Assembly (NCBI GenBank): GCA_030749435.1
Contig: JASMKH010000005.1
Location: forward strand, 1-64,000
Reading direction: 5' to 3'
Length of the DNA stretch: 64,000 nucleotides
From: Phycisphaerales bacterium
GTDB lineage: Bacteria > Planctomycetota > Phycisphaerae > Phycisphaerales > SM1A02
Below, in pieces: positions 45,257 to 54,334 of this stretch. A program made the translations under genes and the position numbers. The notes below the pieces were generated by a model. That model had not been told where the DNA came from, ran no database searches, and was given only the letters and a program-made list of their open reading frames with translations. The first letter of the stretch is position 1. Each line of letters begins with the position of its first letter.

Positions 45257-45729
45257 AGCTCACCGACATTGTGATCACCAAAGCGATCTCACCCTCGCTC
45301 GAGGCCAGAACGCGAGACGAAGCCATCGGTGAGATGATGGACATGCTCATCAGGGCGGGCGAGGTCGAGACCGACAACCGGGCTGCGTTCATCAAGGCGG
45401 TCATCAAGCGTGAGAATCGTGGATCCACGGGATTCGGCAATGGCGTCGCAGTCCCCCACCTCAAACAGGCTGCTGTCAGGAATGTGGTTGCAGCGATCGC
45501 CAATGTGTCCGACGGCATCGACTTCAATTCGCTCGACGGCAATCCTGTCTACTCGATCTTCCTCCTGCTCAGTCCCGAAGACCAGCCCGAACAGCATCTT
45601 GAAGCCATGGAGGCGGTGTTCGGAAGCCTGAGCCAGGAGACCTTCCGCAAGTTTCTGCGGCAAGCATCAAGTGCCGATGAGATCATGACGCTCTTGAACG
45701 ACGCGGACTCACGACAACTGTCCGCCTGA
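45253..45729 (+). CDS. ptsN: PTS EIIA-type regulatory protein (PtsN-like)
   Basis: A 158-aa fructose/nitrogen-class EIIA domain. The phosphorylatable histidine is His69 in GNGVAVPHLK. The remaining fold (SIFLLLSPEDQPEQHLEAMEAV) fits EIIA-Ntr. No EIIB or EIIC sugar permease is nearby, so the role is probably regulatory. Coupled to hpf by a 4-bp overlap and followed 30 bp later by an HPr gene. Confidence 0.92.
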   Translation: MKLTDIVITKAISPSLEARTRDEAIGEMMDMLIRAGEVETDNRAAFIKAVIKRENRGSTGFGNGVAVPHLKQAAVRNVVAAIANVSDGIDFNSLDGNPVYSIFLLLSPEDQPEQHLEAMEAVFGSLSQETFRKFLRQASSADEIMTLLNDADSRQLSA

Positions 45730-45759
45730 CCGCCCAAGGAGACCCCGGGGCCACGACTT

Positions 45760-46041
45760 GTGACTGCGACAGCCACACAGAAGGTGACGATCACCAATCG
45801 GCTCGGTCTGCACGCCCGACCGGCCATGCTGCTCGCTGAGTTGGCGCAGCAGTTTGATGCTGCAGTGCAGCTCCGCCGCACGGATCAGGACGAGGCCATC
45901 GACGCCAAGTCCATCATGCAGATCATGATGCTGGCGGCAACAGCAGGAACCGAGATCGAGATTTCCGCCAATGGAGACGGGGCCGCGGAGGCTGTCAGGG
46001 AACTCTCAGCATTGGTCGCAGCAGGATTCGACGAACAGTAG
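45760..46041 (+). CDS. ptsH: HPr family phosphocarrier protein
   Basis: A 93-aa phosphocarrier with the active histidine His18 in RLGLHARPA and the regulatory serine Ser51 in AKSIMQIMML. It accepts phosphate from enzyme I and passes it to EIIA proteins such as the adjacent PtsN. GTG start at 45760 with AAGGAG about 20 nt upstream, so the start may be slightly misplaced. Enzyme I and HPr kinase are not in the window. Confidence 0.94.
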   Translation: MTATATQKVTITNRLGLHARPAMLLAELAQQFDAAVQLRRTDQDEAIDAKSIMQIMMLAATAGTEIEISANGDGAAEAVRELSALVAAGFDEQ

Positions 46042-46055
46042 GCCACGAGCCGAAC

Positions 46056-47051
46056 CTACTCCGAACCGGACTGCCTCGACATGAGTTGGCGGACGCCCTC
46101 CTCCGGGCTCAGTCCCTCGAACAGCACCGCGTGCACCGACGCCGTGATGGGCATCTCGACGCCATGCCGCGAGGCAAGTTCCATCACGCTCAACGTCGTT
46201 GCGACGCCTTCGACCACCGAGTCGCAGCGGGCCTGATATTCGGCCAGCGGCGTGCCCCTGCCAAGCGCCTCGCCACAGGAGCGATTGCGCCCGTGGGGGC
46301 TGAAGCAGGTCGTCGCCAGATCACCCACTCCGGCAATTCCGTAGAACGTCGACTCGCGGGCTCCCATGGCCAGCCCGAGCCGTGTGATCTCCGCGAGGCC
46401 CCGGGCCAGCACCGCGGACTTGGCGTTGTCGCCGAGTTCGAGACCATCGCACATGCCCGCCGCGAGCGCAATCACGTTCTTGCACGCCCCGGCCAATTCC
46501 ACTCCAATGAGGTCCGTCCCCGTGTAGATCCGAAGCCACGGCACATCAAAGGCCTGCTGCACGGCCCGAGCTAACGACGCGTCTTCGGCAGCAGCCACCA
46601 TGACGGCCGGCCGATGCGCTGCCAGTTCGGTCGCAATGGTCGGTCCAGACAGTGAACACACCGGCCCGGCACTCGTGGTCGCATCATGAAGCACTTCGCT
46701 GGGCCGGCGCAACGTGCCGTTTTCGATTCCCTTGGCGACGCTGATGATCGGACACCCCGCGGGAAGATGGGGCGCCACCTGCTCCCAGACTGCCCCGATG
46801 AATTGCGTCGGGATCGCGTTGATCGCCAATTCAGCGTCCTGCATCGCCTCAGCTGCGTCCGCCGTCACCAGGACGGCTTTCTTGAGCGTGAAGCCTGGCA
46901 TCCGTCCCGGGTTCTCCCGCGTCCGGGCCAGGTGGGTGACGACATCCGGAAACGGCCCCCACATCCGCGTGGGGTACCCTCGATGCACCAGGGCATCGGC
47001 CAGCACGAGGCCCATCTGACCGTCACCGATAATGGCAATCCGCTTTGGCAC
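46056..47051 (-). CDS. gpsA: Glycerol-3-phosphate dehydrogenase [NAD(P)+]
   Basis: A 331-aa enzyme reducing dihydroxyacetone phosphate to sn-glycerol-3-phosphate for phospholipid synthesis. The N-terminal Rossmann loop is IIGDGQMGLVLA. Further motifs are SVAKGIE, SLSGPTIATELA, GVELAGACKNVIALAAG (catalytic Lys) and GIAGVGDLATTCFSPHGRNR. The start is a GTG at 47051 with GGGAG 9 nt upstream. The frame is open to 47741 but that region lies antisense to the ATPase gene. Convergent with ptsH, 14 bp apart. Confidence 0.96.
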   Translation of the reverse strand: MPKRIAIIGDGQMGLVLADALVHRGYPTRMWGPFPDVVTHLARTRENPGRMPGFTLKKAVLVTADAAEAMQDAELAINAIPTQFIGAVWEQVAPHLPAGCPIISVAKGIENGTLRRPSEVLHDATTSAGPVCSLSGPTIATELAAHRPAVMVAAAEDASLARAVQQAFDVPWLRIYTGTDLIGVELAGACKNVIALAAGMCDGLELGDNAKSAVLARGLAEITRLGLAMGARESTFYGIAGVGDLATTCFSPHGRNRSCGEALGRGTPLAEYQARCDSVVEGVATTLSVMELASRHGVEMPITASVHAVLFEGLSPEEGVRQLMSRQSGSE

Positions 47052-47258
47052 CTTTTCGGGCTCCCGATGGTTGATCCTGCCACACGCTTGAGTGATGGCG
47101 GCGAATGGAGCCCGGAGCGTACCTGACGAACCTCGCTGGGGCGAGCGGCGTAGCACCTGAACGGCGGCAGCCGCTGCCCGCTCCTGTGATGGGAGGCGGG
47201 CATCTATACTTCCTGCCTTCCTGCAGCCCCCCGAACGCACGTGGAGACCGGAGCGACC

Positions 47259-49325
47259 ATGAGTGAGACTGAGACGACGCCCGCGGACCTCGATCCGGCA
47301 CACCTGATCGGGGCCGATGCGAACCATGAAGACGAACGTTCCGCCGCAGGACTGGAGCGACGTCTGCTCGTCGCGCTCGGCGGCGGCGTCCTGCTCGGAA
47401 CAGCTTGGATCGGCGGCCTTCTGGGGATCAACCCGCAAATCGCGCAGATCCCGGCCTTCCTCGGCGCGTTGGTTCTCGTCGTTCCGTTGCTGCTCGGCGC
47501 GTGGCGAGAGATCGCCCATGGCCGACCCTCGGGCGATGCTTTGGCAACCCTCGCGGTGCTTGCTGCCATGGCCTCCGAGATGTACCTCGCCGCCGGATTC
47601 CTGGCACTTTTCCTGTGGGCCGCCAATCTCATCCTGAGCCGCACGGCCTGGGGCGCACAGCGGGCCATTCGAGACCTCGTCCACCTCACGCCGGACACCG
47701 CTCGCCGCGTTGACGCCTCCGGGCAGGAGTCGACCGTTCAACTCGCCTCACTGAAGAAGGGCGACCTGGTCCGAGTTCGTCCCGGTGAGAACCTTCCAGT
47801 CGACGGGCGGGTCGTCAACGGCGAGTCGGACATCAATCAGGCTTCGCTGACGGGCGAAGCGGTGCCCGTGGAAGTGCGAACAGGCCTTCCGGTTTACGCT
47901 GGCACAACGAACCTCACCGGGCAAATCGACATCGAAGTCACGGCCATCGCCGCCGAGACGACCATCGGCAAGGTGGAAGCCCTCATTCGAGAGGCGGAGT
48001 CGAGCAAGACCCGGCGACAGGAAATCATCGAACAACTCGCTGGCTACTACTTCTGGGTCGTCATCATGATCGCGGCGCTTGTCTGGTTCTTCGCCACCCG
48101 AAGTGGTGAGGAATCAGTTCGGGCTCAGGCATCCCTGCGGGCGATCACCGTTCTGGTCGTGACCTGTCCCGGAGGTCTGCTGATCTCCCACCCGACCGCC
48201 ATGGTGGCCGCATTCGCTGCAGCGGCCCGTCTGGGCATCATGATCAAGCAGACGCGAACGCTCGAAGCGGCCGCGGAGGTTGACACGGTCATCATGGACA
48301 AGACGGGGACGCTGACGACCGGCGTTTTCGCCGTCTCCAGATTGAGCCCCGCCGAAGGCATCGAGGGTGCCGCCCTGCTGCAGGCCGCCGCCGACGGTGA
48401 ACAACACTCCAACCACCCGCTCGCGAAGTCGATTCTGGACACCGCCAGGCAAGCTCGCATCGAGCCTGCAGAACTGACTCGGTACGAAGAGAAACACGGC
48501 CGCGGCGTACAGGCCCAGACCGCCGATGGCGATGTGTTCGTCGGCCGCGCCGCCTGGCTGCTCGAACTCGACCCGTCGATCGCAGGGGAACTCGCTGTCG
48601 TCGAGCAACGCATTGAAGGCATGTCCGGCGTGCACGTGATGCGAGACGGCCGCTACCTCGGGGCCGTCGGGCTGGAAGATGCACTCCGTTCCAACGCCGC
48701 GGAGGCCGTGGAGGATCTGCGAGAGCTCGGCTGTCGGCGAATCGCCATGTTCACTGGTGACCGGCTTGCCGTGGCAACGCGTGTCGCGGAAGCAATCGGC
48801 ATCGACAGTGTTGAGGCCGAGTGCCTCCCCGAGGAGAAACACGAGGAACTCAAGCACCTGATCGATCGCGGCCATCGAACCATGGTCATCGGCGACGGCA
48901 TCAATGACGGCCCCATTCTCGCGACCGCCGACGTGGGCGTCGCCATGGGACTCAGTGGATCAGACATCGCGACCAACTCGGCGGGCGTCGCGCTGATGAA
49001 TGATGACCTCCGCCACATTCCCTTCCTTCTTTCGCTGGCCCGACGCACGCGGTCCGTCATCAGCCAGAACATCGGCATGTCGCTGCTGCTCGCCATCATT
49101 GGTCTGGCGCTCGCGGCGACCGGAACCATTCTGACGCTGTGGCTCGCCCCCTTCTACTACGCACTTGGCTACGTCGTCGTCATTGCGAACAGCCTCCGAC
49201 TTGTCCGCTTTGGCGAGGAGTTCAGCGAAGCCGAGCAGTCCCGGGCGATGAAGGAGCAGGCTGTGCACCGACGCAGAGAGGCTGGCGAAGCACGCCGCGC
49301 TCGGATCGCCGCAACTGGGAACTGA
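47259..49325 (+). CDS. P1B-like P-type cation ATPase with a CPG membrane motif
   Basis: A 688-aa ATPase for metal or cation transport across the inner membrane. It has the actuator loop SLTGEAVPV, the phosphorylated Asp347 in DKTGTLTTG, the HP dipeptide in SNHPLAKS, MFTGDR, and the hinge GDGINDGPILATADVG. The layout of two N-terminal helix pairs, a metal-site helix and a final pair is P1B-like. There is no N-terminal HMA domain. The metal-site helix reads TCPGGLLISHPTA, where CPC or SPC is usual. ATG at 47259 with GGAG 5 nt upstream; TATACT at 47205-47210 is a possible -10. The cation cannot be named. Confidence 0.9.
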   Translation: MSETETTPADLDPAHLIGADANHEDERSAAGLERRLLVALGGGVLLGTAWIGGLLGINPQIAQIPAFLGALVLVVPLLLGAWREIAHGRPSGDALATLAVLAAMASEMYLAAGFLALFLWAANLILSRTAWGAQRAIRDLVHLTPDTARRVDASGQESTVQLASLKKGDLVRVRPGENLPVDGRVVNGESDINQASLTGEAVPVEVRTGLPVYAGTTNLTGQIDIEVTAIAAETTIGKVEALIREAESSKTRRQEIIEQLAGYYFWVVIMIAALVWFFATRSGEESVRAQASLRAITVLVVTCPGGLLISHPTAMVAAFAAAARLGIMIKQTRTLEAAAEVDTVIMDKTGTLTTGVFAVSRLSPAEGIEGAALLQAAADGEQHSNHPLAKSILDTARQARIEPAELTRYEEKHGRGVQAQTADGDVFVGRAAWLLELDPSIAGELAVVEQRIEGMSGVHVMRDGRYLGAVGLEDALRSNAAEAVEDLRELGCRRIAMFTGDRLAVATRVAEAIGIDSVEAECLPEEKHEELKHLIDRGHRTMVIGDGINDGPILATADVGVAMGLSGSDIATNSAGVALMNDDLRHIPFLLSLARRTRSVISQNIGMSLLLAIIGLALAATGTILTLWLAPFYYALGYVVVIANSLRLVRFGEEFSEAEQSRAMKEQAVHRRREAGEARRARIAATGN

Positions 49326-49391
49326 GTCAACCGATCGGCATCAGTCGAATCAACGCCCCACTCCGCCAGTCAACTGGTTTCGAGTGAATGC

Positions 49392-50462
49392 CTAGGCGAT
49401 CGTAATCGACTCGTCGAGGAACACGTCCTGAATGGCATTGAGCAACTGGACGCCCTCCGCCATCGGTCGCTGAAACGCCTTGCGTCCCGAGATCAGACCA
49501 CTGCCGCCAGCACGCTTGTTGATGACCGCCGTTCGGACGGCTTGCGCGAAATCGTTCTCACCGCTGGCTCCGCCCGAGTTGATGAGTCCTGCGCGGCCCA
49601 TGTAGCAGTTGGCGACCTGCCAGCGACACAGATCGATGGGATGATCCGTGCATAGCGAGTCGTACATCGCCTTGTCGTACTTGCCGAACGATCCGGAGGC
49701 GTTCATCGCGACGTAGCCTCGGTTGTTCGTTGGCTGCTTCTGCTTGATGATGTCCGCCTCGATGGTGACGCCCAGGTGGTTCGCCTGACCGGTCAGGTCT
49801 GCCGAAGCGTGATAGTCGGTCCCGTCGACCTTGAAGTCGTTGTTTCGCAGATAGCACCAGAGCACGGTCGCCAGGCCCCGCTCATGGGCGTATGCAAAGG
49901 CGTCCGCGATCTCAACGATTTGCCGCCGTGACTCTTCACTGCCGTAATAGATCGTGGCACCAACGGCAACGGCACCCATGTTCCATGCCTCGTCGATCGA
50001 GCCGAACATCACCTGATCGAACTGATTCGGTGACGTGAGCAGTTCGTTGTGGTTGATCTTGACGATGAACGGGATGCGGTGGGCGTACGTCCTCGCTACC
50101 GAGCCCAGAACGCCGTAAGTACTGGCAACGGCATTGCAACCGCCTTCGATCGCCAATTCCACGATGTTGGCCGGGTCAAAGTAGGCAGGGTTCTTTGTGA
50201 ACGAGGCCGCCGCCGAGTGCTCGATCCCCTGATCCACCGGGAGGATCGATAGGTAGCCACTCCCCCCAAGCCGCCCGTGCCCATAGAGGGCCTGGATGGC
50301 ACGCAGCACCTGAGGGTTGCGGTCACTGCCGGTCCAGATTCGGTCGACGAAGTCTCCGCCGGGCAGGTGCAGCAGGTCTGCGGGAAGAACGCACTGGTGC
50401 CCGAGCAACTCATCTGCCTCCGCGCCGAGCAGTTCCATTGTGGTTGAGGTAGCCATCGTCAT
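49392..50462 (-). CDS. fbaB: Class I fructose-bisphosphate aldolase (FbaB/DhnA type)
   Basis: A roughly 356-aa Schiff-base aldolase of the FbaB/DhnA class, interconverting fructose-1,6-bisphosphate with the triose phosphates. Characteristic pieces are [44 protein letters not shown] and [11 protein letters not shown]. The start is among several closely spaced ATGs; the one at 50462 has AGGAG 9 nt upstream, whereas the first (50471) touches it. With pgk in the window it supplies part of the glycolytic trunk. Divergent from mnmA, 57 bp apart. Confidence 0.93.
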   Translation of the reverse strand: MTMATSTTMELLGAEADELLGHQCVLPADLLHLPGGDFVDRIWTGSDRNPQVLRAIQALYGHGRLGGSGYLSILPVDQGIEHSAAASFTKNPAYFDPANIVELAIEGGCNAVASTYGVLGSVARTYAHRIPFIVKINHNELLTSPNQFDQVMFGSIDEAWNMGAVAVGATIYYGSEESRRQIVEIADAFAYAHERGLATVLWCYLRNNDFKVDGTDYHASADLTGQANHLGVTIEADIIKQKQPTNNRGYVAMNASGSFGKYDKAMYDSLCTDHPIDLCRWQVANCYMGRAGLINSGGASGENDFAQAVRTAVINKRAGGSGLISGRKAFQRPMAEGVQLLNAIQDVFLDESITIA

Positions 50463-50519
50463 GGTCATCATCTCCTGACAGGCGGGTCAGGATACCAGCC
50501 CCCTCCTATCATCGCCCGC

Positions 50520-51638
50520 ATGAAGCCGAGCAAGGGAGATCGCGTCCTCGTCGCCATGTCCGGAGGCGTTGATTCAAGCGTCGCCGCGGCGATCCTGGTC
50601 GAAGCGGGCTATGACGTCGTCGGGTGCTTCATGCGGCTCGGAACCCCGGGGGACACCGTCGCTGGAACCACGCTTGGACACAAGGGCTGCTGCTCGCTCA
50701 CAGACGCTCATGATGCGCGCCGTGTGGCGGCCGCGCTGGGCATCCCCTTCTACCCACTCAACTTTGCCGATGACTTCGAGCGAATCATCGAGTACTTCGA
50801 ACGCGAGTATCACGCAGGCCGAACGCCCAATCCCTGCGTGCGGTGCAACGACTGGCTGAAGTTCGGTCGCCTCCACGAATACGCCCGAGGGGTCGGCGCC
50901 GCGTGGGTCGCCAGCGGACACCATGCCCGAATCGACGAGGCGACCGGGCAAGCCAGACTCCGCCGGGCCATCGACGTTGACAAGGACCAGACCTACGTGC
51001 TCTTCGGAGCCGGAGGAATCCCCGGCGTACGACCTCGCCAACTCGATCGGATGATGCTCCCCATCGGAGATTTGACGAAAGCCGAGGTTCGGGCGATGGC
51101 CGAGTCGATCGGGCTCGGTGTGCATTCCAAGCCCGACTCCCAGGAAATATGCTTCGTCCCGGATGACGACTATGCAGGGCTGCTGGAGCGGCGAGATCCC
51201 GGACGGTTTCAGGAGGGACGCATCATCGACGGCGCGGGCAACACATTGGCAAGCCATGACGGACACCAGCACTTCACCATCGGACAAAGAAGGGGGTTGG
51301 GCGTCGCCATGGGCTCACCTCGCTACGTCGTAGCGAAGGACCCGGCGGCCAACACGGTCACGCTCGGCATCCGATCAGACCTCGACGCGTGTTCGTGCAC
51401 TGCCCATGAGGTGAGTTGGCACCGCGACCCTGAGGTTGACTGGACGCCATGCACTGCTCAGATTCGAGCGCACGGAGACGCCCTTCCGGCAAAGGTCCGA
51501 TCCACTGGAGCCGATCGGATCGAAGTTCGGTTTGAGGAACCCCACACCGCAGTTGCGACGGGACAGGCCGTCGTGTGTTACGAGGACGATCTGGTGATGT
51601 GTGGCGGCTGGATCGACGCTGTGGAGCGGCGGCAATGA
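50520..51638 (+). CDS. mnmA: tRNA-specific 2-thiouridylase
   Basis: A 372-aa enzyme that thiolates U34 of tRNA-Lys, Glu and Gln. The ATP-pyrophosphatase loop is AMSGGVDSS (residues 12-20). The catalytic pair is Cys106 in NPCVRCND (Cys109 next to it) and Cys211 in QEICFVPD. DKDQTYVLF is conserved (SYFL in many homologues). The ATG at 50520 follows a TATCAT box by only 7 nt and has no Shine-Dalgarno sequence, so the mRNA could be leaderless. The stop overlaps the next gene by 4 bp. Confidence 0.97.
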   Translation: MKPSKGDRVLVAMSGGVDSSVAAAILVEAGYDVVGCFMRLGTPGDTVAGTTLGHKGCCSLTDAHDARRVAAALGIPFYPLNFADDFERIIEYFEREYHAGRTPNPCVRCNDWLKFGRLHEYARGVGAAWVASGHHARIDEATGQARLRRAIDVDKDQTYVLFGAGGIPGVRPRQLDRMMLPIGDLTKAEVRAMAESIGLGVHSKPDSQEICFVPDDDYAGLLERRDPGRFQEGRIIDGAGNTLASHDGHQHFTIGQRRGLGVAMGSPRYVVAKDPAANTVTLGIRSDLDACSCTAHEVSWHRDPEVDWTPCTAQIRAHGDALPAKVRSTGADRIEVRFEEPHTAVATGQAVVCYEDDLVMCGGWIDAVERRQ

Positions 51639-53233
51639 CGGTCGACTTCTCGCGATCGCTGCCCGAGCACGCACGGCCCGGGGCACGCATGCCCGTCATG
51701 GGTCGATCACTCGTAGCCACGGGCCAACCGCTCGCCGCACAGGTCGGACTCGACATTCTGAATCTCGGCGGCACAGCAGCCGATGCGGCCATCGCCACCG
51801 CCGCTGCGCTGACGGTCGTGGAACCCACCGCCAACGGCCTTGGAAGCGACGCATTCGCCATCAGTTGGGATGGGCACCGCCTGCACGGCCTCAACGCGTC
51901 GGGCCGATCGCCCCGCTCGCTCGACATCGATCGTCTTCGCCGTGAGGGTGTTCCGCGATTGGGATGGGACAGCGTCACCGTGCCCGGATGCGTCTCGGCA
52001 TGGGTGTCCCTGTGGAAATCGCAAGGCACGCTCCCCCTCGATGCGCTCCTGGCACCTGCCATCGAACTGGCTCGAGGCGGCTTCCCGGTTTCTCCGCAGT
52101 GCGCCGCGGGATGGAAGCGTTCCGCAGCGCGATTCAAAGAGTTCCCCGCGTGGATGGCGACCTTCACAAGCGGCGGCCGCACGCCACGAATCGGCGAGTG
52201 CTGGACGCTTCCCGACCATGCCCGCACGCTGGAGTTGATCGCCCAGACGCAAGGCGATGCCTTCTACACCGGAGAACTCGCTCAGGCCATCGCCACCGAT
52301 GCCGCCGCGCACGACGCCAGCCTCACGTTTGCGGATCTGCAGATGCATCAACCCCTCGAGGTCGCCCCCTGGTCTGTTGCATTTGGTGATGTGCGACTGC
52401 ACGAAATGCCTCCCAACTGTCAGGGTCTTGCGGCGCTGGTGGCCGCCGGTGTGCTCGATCGACTCGATCCCGCCTCCTACGACCCCGAGGACCCCGCCCT
52501 GCTGCACCTGCAGATCGAGTCAATGAAGATCGGCTTTGCAACCGCGAGTGCCTTCGTCGCCGACCCAGACCATGTGGACGACACGACCGGCCAGTGCATC
52601 GCGACGGACACGCTGGACCGACTCGCCGACTCCGTGGACGCTTCCGCAGCCGCGGATCGAAGTGTTGATGTACCGAAGTGGAGCAGCACCGTGTACCTGT
52701 GCGCCGCCGACGCCACCGGCCGAGCGGTGTCTTTTATTCAGTCAAACTACGAAGGCTTCGGAAGCGGTGTGGTCATCCCCGGAACTGGAATCGCCATGCA
52801 GAATCGGGCCGCAGGGTTCATCGACAAGCCGGGCCACCCGAACGACATCGCACCGGGGAAGCGGCCCTTCCACACCATCATTCCCGGATTCACAACCAGA
52901 GACGGCTCGCCGCACATGGCATTCGGCGTCATGGGCGGCCCCATGCAACCACAGGGTCATCTGCAGATTCTCTCACGAGTCGTCGCACATGGATGGGACC
53001 CGCAAGCCGCGATTGACGCCCCGCGATGGCGCGTGGAGGGCAGCCGCCGCGTCTGCGTCGAGCCGGATCTTCCTGCTCGGTCCATTGCCGCGCTTGAGGA
53101 ACTGGGGCACGACGTCGCTCGAGCTGGTCAACGAGATGTGTCCTTCGGCGGCGCTCAGGTGGCCCTTCGCCTCGACGATTGCTGGTGCGGTGGCAGCGAC
53201 GGTAGACGCGACGGGCACGCGGTAGCCCGTTAG
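51635..53233 (+). CDS. Gamma-glutamyltranspeptidase family protein, copy 2
   Basis: A 532-aa Ntn-hydrolase of the gamma-glutamyltransferase family. LGGTAADAAIATAAAL is the N-terminal signature, and residues 120-230 hold PAIELARGGFPVSP and AFYTGELA. The predicted autocleavage nucleophile is Thr352 in SSTVYLCAAD; the usual following Thr-His are replaced by Val-Tyr. NYEGFGSGVVIPGTGIAMQNR and GVMGGPMQPQGHLQ match the late family motifs. No signal peptide is apparent. Coupled to mnmA by an ATGA overlap. The substrate may differ from glutathione; acylase-like members exist in the family. Confidence 0.88.
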   Translation: MTVDFSRSLPEHARPGARMPVMGRSLVATGQPLAAQVGLDILNLGGTAADAAIATAAALTVVEPTANGLGSDAFAISWDGHRLHGLNASGRSPRSLDIDRLRREGVPRLGWDSVTVPGCVSAWVSLWKSQGTLPLDALLAPAIELARGGFPVSPQCAAGWKRSAARFKEFPAWMATFTSGGRTPRIGECWTLPDHARTLELIAQTQGDAFYTGELAQAIATDAAAHDASLTFADLQMHQPLEVAPWSVAFGDVRLHEMPPNCQGLAALVAAGVLDRLDPASYDPEDPALLHLQIESMKIGFATASAFVADPDHVDDTTGQCIATDTLDRLADSVDASAAADRSVDVPKWSSTVYLCAADATGRAVSFIQSNYEGFGSGVVIPGTGIAMQNRAAGFIDKPGHPNDIAPGKRPFHTIIPGFTTRDGSPHMAFGVMGGPMQPQGHLQILSRVVAHGWDPQAAIDAPRWRVEGSRRVCVEPDLPARSIAALEELGHDVARAGQRDVSFGGAQVALRLDDCWCGGSDGRRDGHAVAR

Positions 53234-53292
53234 CCCGGCTGGTCATCGAACTGCATGGTGGCGTGCCACGGTTCCATCGCTACCATCGCCGC

Positions 53293-54270
53293 ATGCTCTA
53301 CGCAGGGATTGACGAGGCCGGATACGGACCGATGTTCGGACCGCTGTGCGCGGGCGTATCCGTCTTCGAGATTCCCACCGCTCCGGAGCAGCCACCGCCC
53401 TGCCTGTGGGAGGCGCTTGGTCGCATGGTGACCCGCACCAGGCGAGATGCGCGGGGACGGGTCGTCATCGACGACTCGAAGAAACTCAAAGGTGCCGGGA
53501 AGAAGCGACATCCGCTCACGCATCTCGAGCGGGGCGTGCTGCTGTTCACGGCTCTGGCCCACGGTGATGCGGCGTGGCTGGAGGGACTCGACGACGCTGC
53601 GTTCCTGAGCGTTCTGGGCACCCCTGCACCGGAAGGTGTCTGGTACGACTCGACCACCCCGCTGCCGCTCGGCCAGGACGCCAGCATGCTTCGAATCGAT
53701 CGAGCGCGGCTGGATCGTTGCTGCCAGGAAGCGGGTATTCGCTGCGCTCATCTGGCGGCAGTTGCGGTGCCCGCCGCGGAGTTCAACCATCGGGTGGAGA
53801 CCGCAGGCTCCAAGGCGATTGTCAACTTCGAGTTGATGGTGGAACTTGCTGAATCGTGCTGGAAGCGATCCGCCGGACGCACGCTGGTCCTCGCCGTCGA
53901 TCGGCACGGTGGCCGTATCCGGTATCTGGACGATCTGCGTACCGCATGGCCGGAGGCCGATCGGCAGGTGCTGGAAGAGACCGACACGGCCAGTCGCTAT
54001 CTGCTCTCGATGGCTGGCCGCGGCACGATGGAGATCTCATTCACCGCCGGTGCCGATGCCCGGCACCTGCCGGTCGCCCTGGCCTCGATGACCGCCAAAT
54101 ACGTGAGGGAACTCATGATGATCCGCCTCAACCGGTTCTTCGCCGCCCATATGCCCGAGCTCAAACCGACGGCCGGCTACGTGGAGGACGGGCGGCGGTT
54201 TCTTTCGGATATCGAGCCGGTCATCGACCGTGCCGGTCTGGTGCGAGCCGAACTGGTTCGATGCTGCTGA
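53293..54270 (+). CDS. RNase HII-like protein with a variant active-site loop
   Basis: A 325-aa protein whose N-terminus reads YAGIDEAGYGPMFGPLCAG, clearly related to the GIDEAGRGPLAGP motif of ribonuclease HII, with the acidic pair Asp7/Glu8 kept. DDSKKLKG is the matching second motif, and LVLAVDRHGGR and SMTAKYVRELMM fit later catalytic segments. The Arg of GRG is Tyr here and the protein is about 100 residues longer than RNase HII. It may be a divergent RNase H-like nuclease with another substrate. The ATG at 53293 lies 6 nt after a TACCAT box; no Shine-Dalgarno is present. Confidence 0.72.
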   Translation: MLYAGIDEAGYGPMFGPLCAGVSVFEIPTAPEQPPPCLWEALGRMVTRTRRDARGRVVIDDSKKLKGAGKKRHPLTHLERGVLLFTALAHGDAAWLEGLDDAAFLSVLGTPAPEGVWYDSTTPLPLGQDASMLRIDRARLDRCCQEAGIRCAHLAAVAVPAAEFNHRVETAGSKAIVNFELMVELAESCWKRSAGRTLVLAVDRHGGRIRYLDDLRTAWPEADRQVLEETDTASRYLLSMAGRGTMEISFTAGADARHLPVALASMTAKYVRELMMIRLNRFFAAHMPELKPTAGYVEDGRRFLSDIEPVIDRAGLVRAELVRCC

Positions 54271-54294
54271 GCCGCAAAATCCCGGATCAACTCC

Positions 54295-54323
54295 TTGGTT
54301 CCCGGCCGTTTTGCCGATATCAT
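54295..54323 (+). promoter_or_regulatory. Candidate promoter of fusA
   Basis: TTGGTT (54295-54300), a 17-nt spacer and TATCAT (54318-54323). The start would be near 54330, just before the palindrome, giving a leader of about 285 nt. Confidence 0.45.
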
Positions 54324-54334
54324 TGCTGATTCGT

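Noticed and set aside
47052-47741. N-terminal extension of GpsA to 561 residues
   Set aside because: The extra part is antisense to the ATPase start; the Rossmann loop begins right after the GTG at 47051.
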